NCBI GenBank assembly: GCA_027627225.1
Contig: CM051034.1
Location: 14,809,480 to 14,873,479, forward strand
Direction of reading: 5' to 3'
DNA: 64,000 nucleotides
DNA from: Congeria kusceri
Taxonomy: Eukaryota > Mollusca > Bivalvia > Myida > Dreissenidae
Of this stretch, positions 50,701 to 59,830 are shown piece after piece; position 1 is the stretch's first letter; each line of letters starts with the position of its first letter. The notes under the pieces are model-generated. The model saw only the letters and a list, made by a program, of their open reading frames with translations, was not told the DNA's origin and searched no databases. Made by a program: the position numbers and the translations under genes.

Positions 50701-53700
50701 CACTTTCCGCTTTTATGGTATTTTCTGTTTCAAGGAAGTCTCTTCCAAACATAAATCCACTGTAGGTGGACTGCACCTTTTTTGCTTCTTTGTTATAATT
50801 AAAATTAATTAGTGAACATTTTTTCCACCTGCATTTTAACCACAGATGAATGACAAAAAATAAACTATCCTTGCACAACTGTGAACTGTCAGGCTTTAAC
50901 CTTTGTTTTATATGCATTGAAGCCATTAATTAACAGTAAAGGAAACACGTGGTTTCAGTAAACGTGTGTTTGTTCTAAGATCCCTTTACACTGGGCGCAC
51001 TGTTTCTCTTATTCAGCAAATTGTGCTTTTTTATCTAAATACCCTGCTGGGTTTTTGTTTATTTGGGTTTTTGTTTATTTCATGTAATCTACGATCCATG
51101 AACAGGAGTGTCTTCTAAACATCAGTGATTCATGAGATCATTGATTGACTTGATTTGTAATTTGAGAATTATATGCTTCTTTATATTACCGGCGCTTTTT
51201 GTCTTGGACCGTTGAAGTGTGCGGCCTTTGTTTAGAAGTAAATGAGTTGGACCTAAGTAAGTGGCCTTGAACTGTAACAGAAAATAGGCTTTTTATGTAA
51301 CGGTGATATCATAGGATTAGGTCAGGCTACTTATGTGCTATATTTGGGCCCATAATAGAACACTGTTTGGATTATTCACAGCAGTCGATCGTTTGTTTGT
51401 CATAAGAGTGGTATTGAATGACTTGTCATTATCATTAACTCTGCCAACAAACTGTTATGGTATTACTCACTGCTTAACCTTCCACTATGAAAACAGCCAG
51501 TTGCCAAACACAATACCTAAAGCAAAAATTAAAAGTGAAATTATTCATGAAATACTCTGACCGTGAATCATGAACACCGTGAAGAACGCAAGGATTTCTC
51601 TGTAATATTCAAACACAGTGCAATAAATATTTGTAATTAGTTTTCATTTTTCACCTAATTTGCTAAAACATATACTAAAATCTAAATGTTTATTTCAGTA
51701 TCACAAATGTCACATTTCGATAGTGATTTTTGGTAGGCATTTCCATCATTAAGCCCCCCTTCAAAGAAGTGGGGGTATCTTGCTTTGCACCTGTCCGTCG
51801 GTCGGTCGGTCCGATGGTCGGTCTGTCCATAGACCATTTCGTTTCAGCACGCTATCTAGAGAACGCTTTGACCTACGATCATGAAAGTTGGTATACTGGT
51901 TACTTGGGAGGAAAGAAAGTGCCTATACATTTTGAGGTCAACAGGTCAAAGGTCAAGGTCACTGTTGCTAAAAATAGAAAAACGGTTTCCGCTTAATAAC
52001 TTGAGAATGCATCGAGATATTTTAATGAAACTTTATACATAGATACCTTGTATCGAGACCTCGCTTGGAATTGCATATGGGGTGGGTGGGGTCAAGGTCA
52101 AGGTCACCATTACTAAAAATAGAAAAACGGTTTCCGCTCAATAACTTGAGAACCCATTGAGATATTTTAATGAAACTTGATACATAGATACCTTATATTG
52201 CGACCTCGCTTGGGATTGCATATGGGGTGGGTGGTTTCAAGGTCAACGTCACCGTTACTAAAAATAGAAAAATGGTCTCCGCTCAATAACTTGAGAATGC
52301 ATCGAGATATTTTAATGAAACTTCATACATAGATACCTTATATTGAGACCTCACTTGGTATTGCATATAGGGTGGGTGGGGTCAAGGTCACCGTTACTTA
52401 AAATACAAAAAACGGTTTCCACTCAATAACTTTAGAACGCATTGAGATATTTTTATGAAACTTCATACATATATACCTTATATCGAGACCTCGCTTGGGA
52501 TTGCATATGGGGCGACTGGGGTCAAGGTCACCATTACTAAAAATAGAAAAACGGTTTCCACTCAATAACTTTTGAATCCATAAAGATATTTTAATGAAAC
52601 TTCATACGTAGATACCATATATCGAGACCTCGCTGGGATTGCATATGGGGTGGGTGTGGTCAAGATCAAGGTCACCATAACTAAAAATAGAAATACGGTT
52701 TCTGCTCAATAACTTGAGAACGCATCGAGATATTTTAATGAAACTTCATACATATATACCTTATTTTGAAGCCTCGCTTGAGATTGCATATGGGGTGGGT
52801 GTGGGCAAGGTCAAGGTGACAGTTTCTAAAAACAGAAAATGGTTTCCGCTTTATAACTTGAGAACGCATCAAGATATTTTAATGAAACTTCGTACATAGA
52901 TATCTTATATTAAGACCTCTCTTGGGATTGCATATGTGGTGGGTGGGGTCAAGGTCACCATTACTAAAAATAGAAAAATGCTTTTCGCTCAATAACTTGA
53001 CAAGCATTGAGATATTTTAATGAAACTTCATACATAGATGCCTTATATCCAGATCTCGCTTGGGATTGCATATGGAGTGGGTGGGGTCAAGGTCACCATT
53101 GTTCAAAATAGAAAAACGGTTTCCGCTCAATAACTTGAGATTGCATCGAGATATTTTAATGAAACTTCATACATAGACACCATATATTGAGACCTCGCTT
53201 GGGATTGCATATTAAAAAAAATTCTTAACAATTGCACATATTCACAACTTGGCTGCAAGTCGGGGGGCATACATATTTTACAAACATCTCTTGTTTGCTT
53301 CTTAGATACATAACTACATTGATAATGGTAGTGATTAATGGACCATGGTTTTCCAGTGTAATTTTAGAGGTCTCCCTGACTCAGGTATTCCATAGCCAAA
53401 TGTTTCCTGATATAGTGAAATCATACATATTTTGTGCATTTAGTAGGGTTTTATGAAGAAGTTATGTTCTCAAACCATATGTACAAATACCAGTATGTAA
53501 CCATTGAATAATTTTGAGTAAGATCTGATTTGTATCGGATTGGTCACGGGGTTAAGTCTATTTCATTGGAAATGTAAATGAAATTATTGGTAGTGAGTAC
53601 GCGTAACAAATCATGGTAATAAATGAAACTGTTTATAGTAAGCTGACATTTTCATCTTGTTGCAGTTCCACCTACCTTGCAGAACTTGGCAGGTAAAGGG

Positions 53701-55872
53701 AAAGGTGCGAAGACGAGACGAGGAAATGCCAGAAAACGTGGGCCATCGGAGGGGCAATTAAAGTACAAAGTAAGCATATTTTTAAGTTTAAACCTACTTG
53801 TTTTAGTTCAATTGTGGCAAAAAAACAAAGAGGATTATTGAGACACTTTTGAGCCTTTTTTTTACATGTCAATTATAGGGAAAGATGTAGAGCGAAATAG
53901 CAGGGTGCTGCACCCTGCTCCTTCTTGGTTCCCCCCTGCTGCCCCTCTGGGCTGGTCAACACAAAACTGTTGAATATCGTTTAAAAATTCAACACATTTT
54001 TTCAAATATTCAACTTTAAATGAATAGACTGTGCTTTTAAACCTAAATCAGAAGCCTTAGCCTCACGAAAACCCTGGATTTAGCAAATTATTAAAAATTG
54101 TCAACAAACTGGTCCGGTTTTACCCCCTGCTCTTTTTAAGCAGCACCCTATACCTTTTTAGATCCTAGATCTTTCCGTACAATTACTTTAAACTTTTAAA
54201 CCTGTGCATTTAAGAATAAATTGTGCCAAAAGCTGGAGGCTTTTTGAGACAATTTTGAGTCTTTTTCCTGTGTATAACCTGGGTACTTGGTGTCTATGAG
54301 AAGATCTCTCGAATGCTCCGGGAGTAGGGTTCTAACTCACAATCTACTGATCACAAGGCAGGCAAGGTGTCCATTTTACCAATGAGACATGTCTTTTAAT
54401 GCGGACTTTTGTGCATGGCTTTTTAGCTTACCTGAGCACGTAGTGCTCGTTGAGCTATTGGTATAGGGGATCTGTCCAGCATCGTCTGTATGGTGTCACA
54501 CAATTTGGACCGTTATCTCGATAAAGACTGCATTTCTTATTCAATCTTGATCTAACTTGCACAGTTTGTGTAGGACCATAAAATCTTGGATGGTATTGAT
54601 AATGCTCTAAATCGGACCAGAAAACGTAGAGTTATGGCCCTTTGTTTGTGGGAAAATATGCAAAAATTGCCTTTTTCTTCATAGAGACTTTTCTTCCAAT
54701 CTTGACGTAACTTCCACACTTTGTGTATTATCAAAAGATCACATCAGAAGCCAACAGTGGGCCAGATTGGGCCACAAACCCCAGAGTTATGCCCCCGTTT
54801 TTGTTGAAAAATAAGCAAAAGATTTCATTTTTCGTTAAATCTTGACTAAACTTTCACAGTTTGTGTGTGACATAAAGCTTTCTGCAGTAAGGGCTTGATG
54901 GATTTCATTCAAACTTAAAACACTTATTCCCTATATTAAAATGAAGCCATTGGATAATTTTGATAACTCTAGTTTTAATTTGTCAAAATTAGGGGCCTTT
55001 TAACAGTTAGAAATTTTTCATTCCCGTGGGTGGGGTGTCGGAATCAACTTTTCTTTTCCACTCTCTAACTTGAGAATTTATCTTAATACATAGATAACAG
55101 TGTACCCTAAAGCAACACTTAACTTGGGATTGCATTTGGGGTGGATCCCTACTATTCAAACAGTTTGATTAAGAACAAAAGCCAGTAGCTCTGACAAGTA
55201 CAAGAAAAGTCGTGCGCGCTGTCCGACGACAGCTCTTGTTGCGTATGTTACAGACATATCAGGTAGCAGGTGTTATTCTAACCACTTCATTTGATGAAAG
55301 TTATCTGATTAAGGTAAGTGGGTGTGCACTTTTCTCCAACCATGTGTTACTAAATCACACCTCTGCATTTACATGTAGAATGTGAAAATCGATAGATTAC
55401 ACAGCTATGGCATACCGGTTTTTCACCTATTTGTTACGTCACTGGACCATTTACATCATCCTCTGCATACATGTACAGTCTTCATCTAGATAAACTTTTT
55501 TACCAGGCGTAGCATGAGCCCAATATAGGCATAATCTGCTAGCAATATTTCTTTCAAATCATGCACTTTTCCCTCAGAAGTTGACAACTGGGTGTTTGGT
55601 TCCCTTTTAACCAAATTTGTTGCGTATTTGCCAATACCTTGGCCAGTGCTCCATAAATCCACTGTAGGCGGAAAGTGTTGTCCCGGATCAGCCTGTGCAG
55701 ACTGCACAAACTGATTGGGGACGACACTACGCACGTGCATTAAGCCCGTTTTTCCCACGACATGCCTTATATATTTTGTTGATACCTGTTTCAGAAACGT
55801 CAGGCTGATCCTCTGAAGAGTTTCCAGTTCAAAGGCCTTAGTGGGAACAAGAAGAGAAAAAAGGAGAAATAG
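26731..55872 (+). CDS. DDX56: DDX56-like nucleolar DEAD-box RNA helicase, complete 17-exon gene
   Basis: Seventeen exons: 26731-26799, 30651-30812, 31040-31120, 31487-31560, 33879-34049, 34248-34338, 36383-36447, 36754-36858, 38432-38503, 39041-39151, 39471-39590, 40369-40469, 44069-44142, 46567-46656, 50058-50163, 53666-53769 and 55795-55872. They sum to 1674 nt, 557 aa plus stop, close to the 547 aa human protein; all junctions are GT-AG and all phases fit. DDX56 is an ATP-dependent helicase of the nucleolus needed for 60S subunit assembly (established). Residues: PIQ glutamine 37, ARTGSGKT 54-61, PTKEL 91-95, TPSRV 142-146, DEAD 167-170, SAT 198-200, LLFVN 262-266, SRGLD 345-349, HRVGRTAR 370-377. 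The C-terminus has the family block [17 protein letters not shown] and DNPRDL-like [13 protein letters not shown] (about 466-478), ending in a lysine/arginine-rich tail (KKRKKEK), a likely nucleolar signal. The ATG at 26731 gives MADDD followed by the conserved [12 protein letters not shown]. Introns hold most of the window's mobile elements. Confidence 0.96.
27170..28526. mobile_element. CCCTGC-family MITE split by a 1.05 kb insertion
   Basis: Left part 27170-27366 (AGGGAAAGATCTTGGAT, ACAGGGTGCTGATAAAAA) and right part 28418-28526 (TTGACCAGCCCAGAGGGGC, GTACCCTGCTATTTC, TCTAGATCTTTTCCTA) match the two halves of the uninterrupted copy at 29018-29308. The insert is 27367-28417, with AAAAGAT on both sides. 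Confidence 0.6.
29018..29308. mobile_element. CCCTGC-family MITE, uninterrupted copy
   Basis: Starts AAAGATCTATGATCCAGAAA and ends GCTCTAGATCTTTCCCTA. It carries inner inverted blocks GGGTGCTGCTAAAAAGGAGC and GCAGGGTGTAGCGCCCTGC. About 290 bp, in DDX56 intron 1. Confidence 0.65.
30651..30812 (+). CDS. DDX56: DDX56 exon 2: Q motif and Walker A
   Basis: 162 nt, 54 codons, phase 0. [20 protein letters not shown] carries the Q motif and [20 protein letters not shown] carries motif I. The acceptor is TTAATTTCAG. Confidence 0.96.
31040..31120 (+). CDS. DDX56: DDX56 exon 3: motif Ia
   Basis: 81 nt, 27 codons: [25 protein letters not shown] is motif Ia. The acceptor is TTATTTCAG and the donor CTG|GTAAAA. 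Confidence 0.95.
31487..31560 (+). CDS. DDX56: DDX56 exon 4
   Basis: 74 nt reading [20 protein letters not shown] then LPSQ, phase 2 out into an arginine codon. The acceptor ATATAACAG has a weak polypyrimidine tract and the donor is AG|GTAACG. Confidence 0.9.
31969..33733. mobile_element. TIR element carrying two different tandem arrays
   Basis: Ends TATACCCCCACAA and TTGTGGGGGTATA form a 13-bp inverted repeat. Inside, a ~150-bp unit (GGCTTGACATATTCA, AAATACGGGTT-AGTT) is followed from about 32480 by a ~140-bp unit (ACTTCATACATAGATACCTT, TTGGGATTGCATATGGGGTG). Fills most of DDX56 intron 4. Confidence 0.65.
33879..34049 (+). CDS. DDX56: DDX56 exon 5: motif Ib and DEAD box
   Basis: 171 nt reading [20 protein letters not shown] (motif Ib TPSRV), then [20 protein letters not shown] (motif II DEAD). 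The acceptor is TTATTTTAG and the donor GG|GTAAGA. Confidence 0.96.
34248..34338 (+). CDS. DDX56: DDX56 exon 6: SAT motif
   Basis: 91 nt reading [20 protein letters not shown] then [10 protein letters not shown]. Motif III is SAT. The donor is GCT|GTGAGT. The open frame continues into the intron but loses similarity to the family there. Confidence 0.95.
34730..35560. other. DDX56 intron 6, unrecognised low-AT island
   Basis: A minus-strand frame at 35226-35525 (99 codons) includes [19 protein letters not shown] recognise no family and see no splice context. It may be a transposon fragment. Confidence 0.25.
36383..36447 (+). CDS. DDX56: DDX56 exon 7
   Basis: A small 65-nt exon after TTCTGTGCTTGCAG, with donor AA|GTAAGA. 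It reads [20 protein letters not shown] then I and a split lysine, matching the family's VTLKL-ESQLP block that links RecA1 to RecA2. Its phase fits both neighbours. Confidence 0.9.
36754..36858 (+). CDS. DDX56: DDX56 exon 8: motif IV
   Basis: 105 nt reading [20 protein letters not shown] then [14 protein letters not shown]; motif IV is LLFVN. The acceptor is TCTATTCCAG and the donor AA|GTAAGT. Confidence 0.95.
37190..38235. mobile_element. possible non-autonomous DNA element in DDX56 intron 8
   Basis: The left end ACAGTCTAACCTGTTTTGGG leads into repeated GGTGGTCTCTTAA-CAG units. The right part has GGTGGTCGCTTATTAAAG and TCGCTTAATGCAGGTGGTCG. The wording is shared between ends but no clean inverted repeat was found. 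Confidence 0.4.
38432..38503 (+). CDS. DDX56: DDX56 exon 9
   Basis: 72 nt reading [20 protein letters not shown] then VNS. This is the conserved RLFLEQF...VLN.ELP segment of RecA2. The acceptor is TTTGTTGCAG. Confidence 0.95.
39041..39151 (+). CDS. DDX56: DDX56 exon 10
   Basis: 111 nt reading [20 protein letters not shown] followed by a variable hydrophilic stretch ([16 protein letters not shown]). That stretch corresponds to the low-complexity insertion before motif V in DDX56 proteins. The donor is CA|GTGAGT. Confidence 0.95.
39471..39590 (+). CDS. DDX56: DDX56 exon 11: motifs V and VI
   Basis: 120 nt reading [20 protein letters not shown] then [13 protein letters not shown]. Motif V is SRGLD here rather than the commoner ARGID. 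Motif VI HRVGR is completed by TAR in the next exon. The donor is CAG|GTACGT. Confidence 0.96.
40215..40325. repeat. interspersed repeat, second copy
   Basis: TGGTGGACCGAGCAAATATT and GGACTCAGTCCACAGTCCAC with TCTTGAAGACTGT parallel 15215-15285. In DDX56 intron 11, just before exon 12. Confidence 0.45.
40369..40469 (+). CDS. DDX56: DDX56 exon 12
   Basis: 101 nt reading [20 protein letters not shown] then [13 protein letters not shown], completing motif VI and the end of RecA2. Phase 1 out, donor G|GTAAAA. Confidence 0.94.
40865..44043 (-). mobile_element. tandem-loaded element with hairpin end (reverse orientation)
   Basis: Begins TAGCTCACCTGAGCACAAAG TGCTCATGGTGAGC, the reverse complement of the hairpin end at 9371-9400, and finishes ATGGCCATCATGGCCCTCTT GTT. 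More than a dozen units of about 160 bp (CTACAAAGATTGTTCAAATG, CCCCTGGGGTCAAAACTGGC). A separate segment of about 940 bp (41930-42865) interrupts the units. Fills DDX56 intron 12. Confidence 0.65.
42311..42800. repeat. near-perfect 245-bp tandem duplication
   Basis: Two adjacent copies (42311-42555 and 42556-42800), starting GATCTATAAGTAGTCTAACT. No mismatch was seen by eye in the body. They sit in the segment interrupting the 40865-44043 element. Confidence 0.85.
44069..44142 (+). CDS. DDX56: DDX56 exon 13
   Basis: 74 nt reading [20 protein letters not shown] then YRAK. The [13 protein letters not shown] block is diagnostic of DDX56/Dbp9. The acceptor is AATTTCAG. Confidence 0.95.
44164..45656 (-). 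mobile_element. tandem-loaded element, GAGCTAAA / ACAAGAGCTGTC ends (reverse)
   Basis: Starts TTTAGCTCGACTTTTCAAAG and ends CTCCGACAGCTCTTGTTGT, the reversed ends of the 970-2030 family. Units of about 170 bp share TAAGCTAGTTTCTCAGGAAT and GGGATTTCATTCAAAC. A TAATACGCA-type fragment at about 44670-44880 interrupts it. In DDX56 intron 13. Confidence 0.55.
46567..46656 (+). CDS. DDX56: DDX56 exon 14
   Basis: 90 nt, 30 codons: [20 protein letters not shown] then [10 protein letters not shown], the conserved REARLKEIK helix. The donor CTCAAG|GTTAGTTAG opens a degenerate array of similar units in the intron. Confidence 0.94.
46640..47005 (+). repeat. degenerate ~29-bp array at DDX56 intron 14 donor (left part)
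   Basis: Starting at the exon end CTCAAG|GTTAGTTAG, units close to CTCAAGGTCAGTTAGAGA plus TATTGCAGAA repeat about a dozen times with heavy drift. The array resumes at about 47855 after an inserted element. Confidence 0.75.
47008..47834. mobile_element. pogo/Tigger-like non-autonomous DNA element
   Basis: Inverted ends: left CAGTAGATCACCGTTATTTC, right (reverse complement) CAGTAAAAACTCGTTATTTC, both running on into CGAA and CGGTCCCGA blocks. It is preceded by TA, followed by TG (imperfect TA duplication). About 830 bp with no transposase frame. It splits the donor-derived array of DDX56 intron 14. Confidence 0.6.
47855..48010 (+). repeat. degenerate ~29-bp array (right part)
   Basis: The same unit as 46640-47005, for example CTCAATGTCAGTTAGAGA followed by CATTGCAGAA and ACTCAAGTTCAGTTAGAG. 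It fades out towards 48130. Confidence 0.7.
48415..48508. repeat. 47-bp direct duplication
   Basis: CATTTGTAACATTTATCTCC followed by CTTAGACAACAAGTTTTAAT and AACACTT occurs twice in a row. Confidence 0.85.
48706..48848. repeat. long hairpin / MITE
   Basis: Arms of about 60 bp: TTTAATGCAGTGTAAGATCG onwards to ATTTTCAC, and GTGAAAATATATAGTTTCTA onwards to ACACTGTATTAAA, with few mismatches and a loop of about 20 nt. In DDX56 intron 14. Confidence 0.8.
50058..50163 (+). CDS. DDX56: DDX56 exon 15
   Basis: 106 nt reading [20 protein letters not shown] then a segment ending [20 protein letters not shown] and VPDYL are the C-terminal signatures of the family. Confidence 0.95.
50604..50766. mobile_element. 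palindromic MITE, truncated copy
   Basis: The left half of the GGCGCGTCGT family (GTGGCGTGTCGCGGGAAAAC, GCATGTGCGTAAAGTGTCGT), cut off after AAATCCACTGTAGG. In DDX56 intron 15. Confidence 0.65.
51750..53271. mobile_element. tandem-loaded element sharing the ~140-bp unit of 32480-33400
   Basis: Starts AAGCCCCCCTTCAAAGAAGT and ends TCGGGGGGCATAC. Nine or so units of 139-146 bp (GAGATATTTTAATGAAACTT, TCGAGACCTCGCTTGGGATT). The array unit matches 32480-33400 although the outer ends differ. Confidence 0.6.
53666..53769 (+). CDS. DDX56: DDX56 exon 16
   Basis: 104 nt reading [20 protein letters not shown] then [14 protein letters not shown]. It is basic and poorly conserved, as expected for the C-terminal tail. 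The donor is AAA|GTAAGC. Confidence 0.88.
53876..54183. mobile_element. CCCTGC-family MITE, third copy
   Basis: Starts TAGGGAAAGATGTAGAGCGA and ends TAGATCCTAGATCTTTCC. It contains AGCAGGGTGCTGCACCCTGC, CCCCTCTGGGCTGGTCAACA and ACTGGTCCGGTTTTACCCCC. Reverse relative to 29018-29308. In DDX56 intron 16. Confidence 0.65.
54270..54400 (-). mobile_element. SINE fragment, related to 9970-10085
   Basis: The minus strand reads a degenerate tRNA-like head (TCTCATTGGTAAAATGGACA, GTGAGTTAGAACCCTACTC), then ATTCGAGAGATCTTCTCA and CACCAAGTACC. Confidence 0.4.
54424..55245 (-). mobile_element. chimeric remnant of two tandem-loaded elements
   Basis: The left end TTTAGCTTACCTGAGCACGT AGTGCTC is the hairpin end of one family. 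Its units (GTTTGTGTAGGACCATAAAA) break off near 54880 into units of the other family (GGATTTCATTCAAACTTAAA), which end GCTGTCCGACGACAGCTCTT GTTG at 55242. Confidence 0.5.
55660..55772. mobile_element. palindromic MITE, right-half copy
   Basis: AAATCCACTGTAGGCGGAAA, TGTCCCGGATCAGCCTGTGC and GCATTAAGCCCGTTTTTCCC ACGACATGCC match the right half of the GGCGCGTCGT family. It ends 22 bp before the acceptor of the last DDX56 exon. Confidence 0.65.
55795..55872 (+). CDS. DDX56: DDX56 exon 17, stop codon
   Basis: [20 protein letters not shown] then RKKEK and TAG at 55870-55872. The NPL-SF-FKGK-like ending matches the family. The acceptor is GTTTCAG. No canonical AATAAA was seen in the first 300 bases after the stop. 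Confidence 0.92.
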   Translation, partial: KRQADPLKSFQFKGLSGNKKRKKEK

Positions 55873-56339
55873 CTGCCTTTGAATTGTTGATAAATAGTAT
55901 TGTTAGATAGGACTGCTTTGACGAAATACAACTTAACTGTAGTGCTGTGCTGTATTTGTTTTTATCACATGCTATACCTTGTTTTCCGTGTAATACAGCC
56001 ATTACGAATCGCACGGCAGTGGTACGCTCTGACCAATTGCATGGCAGTGGTACGCTTCGGCAATGGTACGCTTCATCCTGCACCCCACAAGGATGTATAT
56101 AATCATGTCATCGTAAGGACAATGTTGCAATGATAACAACCATGTACATCACAGATATAGGCTCGCTTACTAACAAAATTCCTGAACTCGTTAAATAAGA
56201 TATGGTATGAAATGAAAACTCGCGTCAGGTCGCACGCAGTCTTACTGTACTACCTATATATACGTCACAGATGTTGCTCATATTTACGTGCATATACGTA
56301 CGTCATACATTTACCCCAAGATCGTTGTAGTCGCTCTTT

Positions 56340-56975
56340 GTATCTATAACTCATTTACAATTCCTCAAACAATGACATGATTGCAAAATAACAACAATGT
56401 ATTCACACACAAAAACATCTGATTTTATTTAACACATTAATTGTGACCATGAAATACAACTGATTTACAATTGCTCAAACAATGACATGATTGCAAAGAA
56501 CAAAAATGTGTTCACAAAAAAAACATCTGATTTTATTTAACACATTAATTGTAACCATGAAATACAACTGATTTACAATTGCTCAAACAATGAGATGATT
56601 GCAAAATAACAAAAATGTGTTCCCAAAAAGAACATCTGATTTTATTTAACACATTAATTGTGACCATGAAATACAACTGATTTACAATTGCTCAAACAAT
56701 GACATGATTGCAAAATAACAAAAATGTGTTCACAAAAAGAACATCTGATTTTATTTAACACATTAATTGTGACCATGAAATACAACTGATTTACAATTGC
56801 TCAAACAATGACATGATTGCAAAATAACAAAAAAATGTGTTCACATAAAGAACATCTGATTTTATTTAACACGTGACCATGAAATACAACTGATATACAA
56901 TTGCTCAAACTGCGACAGGATTGCAAATAACAAAAATGTGTTCACAGAAAGAACATCTGATTTATTTAGCACGTG
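56340..56975. repeat. 109-bp tandem array downstream of DDX56
   Basis: About six copies, with ACATCTGATTTTATTTAACA at 56415, 56523, 56633, 56741, 56852 and 56953, CAATTGCTCAAACAATGACA and CCATGAAATACAACTGA. The last copies are more diverged. Confidence 0.9.
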
Positions 56976-58780
56976 AGTTGTGGTTGTGGCTATGAAAAAG
57001 GCAGTGGTATTCTGGAGTGGAATGAACAAAATTAAAAAATAACTAAACTAAGAAAAAATAACATTGCTTGAGATTGCATCAATGTTCTGTCCTAACAACT
57101 GGATAATGGTCTAATTATCCCAAAACGGAAGTCACATCCTCAGGGTTACATGCTGTCAGTTAGATAATAAGCACATGTGGCTGAGTGCAGGAAAATACAG
57201 ATTAAATGATATGTTTTGGTATCATTTTAAAGGTATATATGTAAGCAATAAGAAAAAAGGCTGTTTTGTGCACTACCTGTTTGTCTAGTGGTTCCCAGCT
57301 TCATAACTTTTGGCCCATGTATTTATGCGCAAAATGGCAGCCTCCATGCTTGTCAAAACCGGTGTGTTTTTTCTAAGGTAAATATTTTGAGTTACAACGC
57401 ATAGAATTTTTTGACATGCTGTTTTTTCAAAAGGTTATGTCCTCATCTTTCCAACAATGTATGGTGATATATTGGAAAGTAGCTTGGTCATGGTGAAAAG
57501 TGAGATCAAATTTTGAATATTTTATATGTAACAAAGAAGGAATTTATTTGCGCATGCGTAACGTAATATTGCATGTATATATACTAAATAAAAGAAGTTT
57601 AGCAACCACATCGATGTTAGCAGATAATAAAATGGATATTAAATGCGAAATGCAAGTTAAAACACAACATTGATAATGTTTATTAGTTGTATTTTATTGC
57701 AAAACTTATTTTACTTACAGTATAGTATATGCATTACTGACAATTGTTTTTTTTTTCTGATCCAGTTTACATTATATATTGCACACCGTGCCATCTATTT
57801 TTTTTTTAAATAAATACATTGAAACTAATATATATAGTTACAAACAAGTTTAATGTTCGTGCTCTTGATGCGCAGGTGCTTAAACTGTATGCGATGGGGT
57901 ATTAAGTTTGAAATGGTATACACTATACATCAGCTATAGTGTAATTATGTAATCTATTTTGGGGTAATAAATGCTTTGAAACTGATATATAGTTACCAAC
58001 TAGTGTCATTTTAATCTTGATATTTCAATATGCATAATTCAAATGTATACAGTGTGGGTACGAGCTTGAAATCGTATCGGTATACATAAAGACCGCGTAA
58101 ACTATAAAATAGCAACCGCAAAGAATCCATAACGCCTACTGACAAAATCCAAGCATTTACTCAAATTTTAGTTTGTTAAAGCTGTTGTATCAATTAATTG
58201 AAACTGATATACTGACAGTATTTTGTATTTCACCTTGGATAATTTCTGCCAATTATCCAATTAATGTGAGTTCGATAGACTAGAACACGTGGGCAGTGCA
58301 TGCATTTGCGCAGTATCTTGGCGACAGGTTGACAATATCGACTTTCCATGGTTCGTTTATCTGAACAAAATTAATAGAATTGTACAGGTAACGCATATAG
58401 CTCGTTTCATTATTTAATGTTTGTATTTGGCGTACACGGGCGTTAGAGCTCTTTCAATGAGTTGTAGACGATTTGAACACGAGGACGGGTTGATTGTAAT
58501 GCACACTTGCATAACAATTGGGATGAGCATGTATTTGCTTATTAAAAGCGGACATTGCCATGTTGCAAAGAAAATGTTCAAAGTTTGCCAATACAACATT
58601 TGCAGAATGTACATGCACTATTGATATCAATTTATACAGAGCATGCACCGATCTTAGTTTTTCTGTCCATACGACCTCGACCTGATTTACCACTTTGGTG
58701 AATCCGTCGTTTTTAGACGAATGAATTTAACATGACACCAGTGTAGTGTTATTATTTTTGGCGGTGTTAACTGCTGTGCT
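56976..58780. other. no gene or repeat recognised
   Basis: AT-rich and non-coding as far as I can see. It carries some duplicated words (AATACATTGAAACTAATATA and GCTTTGAAACTGATATATAG). Confidence 0.4.
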
Positions 58781-59830
58781 CAACCGAGCAACGAACGAAT
58801 CCGACTGACCTAGTTAAATGACGGCGGGTAATTATTCAAAAGAATCATTCGTTTGACCTAGAGTTAAATGAATCGCACTGACCGAGCGTCCAACCGATGG
58901 GCATAGCGTTCAATGAATCTTACAGACCTAGTGTCCAACGTCGTTTGACCTAGCGCTAATTGGATCTTAGTGACCTAGCGTCAAACATAATATCTTTGGT
59001 TTGACTTGAACTTGAACGGAATATTCTTCTTTCGGCTTAGCGTTAAATAGATCGTGCTGACCTAGCGTCAAAGAGAATATCCTTCGTTTGACCTAAATAA
59101 ATGCAATTAACCTTTCGTGAAGAAAATTTTCTTTTTGGGGCCTAGCGTTAAATGGATCTTGCTGACGTAGCCTGAAACTGCATATCATTCGTTTGACCTA
59201 AATGAATGCGACAGACCTTTTGTGAACAAACTTCTTTTTTGGGCCTAGCGTTAATTGGATCTTGCTGACCTAGCGTCAAACAGAATATCCTTTTGACTTA
59301 GCGCTTAATGAATCCACGTTACCCAAGCGTCAAACAGAATATCCTTCGTTGGACTTAGCGCCTAATGAATCCACGTGACCCAAGCGTCAAACAGAATATC
59401 CTTCGTTGGACTTAGCGCCTAATGAATCCACGTGACCCAAGCGTCAAACAGAATATCCTTCGTTTGACTTAGCGCTTAATGAATCCACGTGACCCAAGCG
59501 TCAAACAGAATATCCTTCGTTTGACTTAGCGCTTAATGAATCCACGTGACCCAAGCGTCAAACAGAATATCCTTCGTTTGACTTAGCGCTTAATGAATCC
59601 ACGTGACCCAAGCGTCAAACAGAATATCCTTCGTTTGACTTAGCGCTTAATGAATCCACGTGACCCAAGCGTCAAACAGAATATCCTTCGTTTGACTTAG
59701 CGCTTAATGAATCCACGTGACCCAAGCGTCAAACAGAATATCCTTCGTTTGACTTAGCGCTTAATGAATCCACGTGACCCAAGCGTCAAACAGAATATCC
59801 TTCGTTGGACCTAAATAAATGTGATTCACC
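58780..59830. repeat. 57-bp satellite-like array with degenerate left flank
   Basis: From about 59278 to 59806 nine to ten nearly identical 57-bp units (CTTCGTTTGACTTAGCGCTT, AATGAATCCACGTGACCCAA, GCGTCAAACAGAATATC). To the left, looser versions (GACCTAGCGTCAAA, GTTAAATGGATCTTGCTGAC) become less regular towards 58780. Confidence 0.9.

Noticed and set aside
59374..59800. CACGTG E-boxes as regulatory sites
   Set aside because: They recur only because they are part of the satellite unit.
59278..59806. CRISPR-like array
   Set aside because: The units are contiguous 57-bp repeats with no unique spacers, in a eukaryotic genome.
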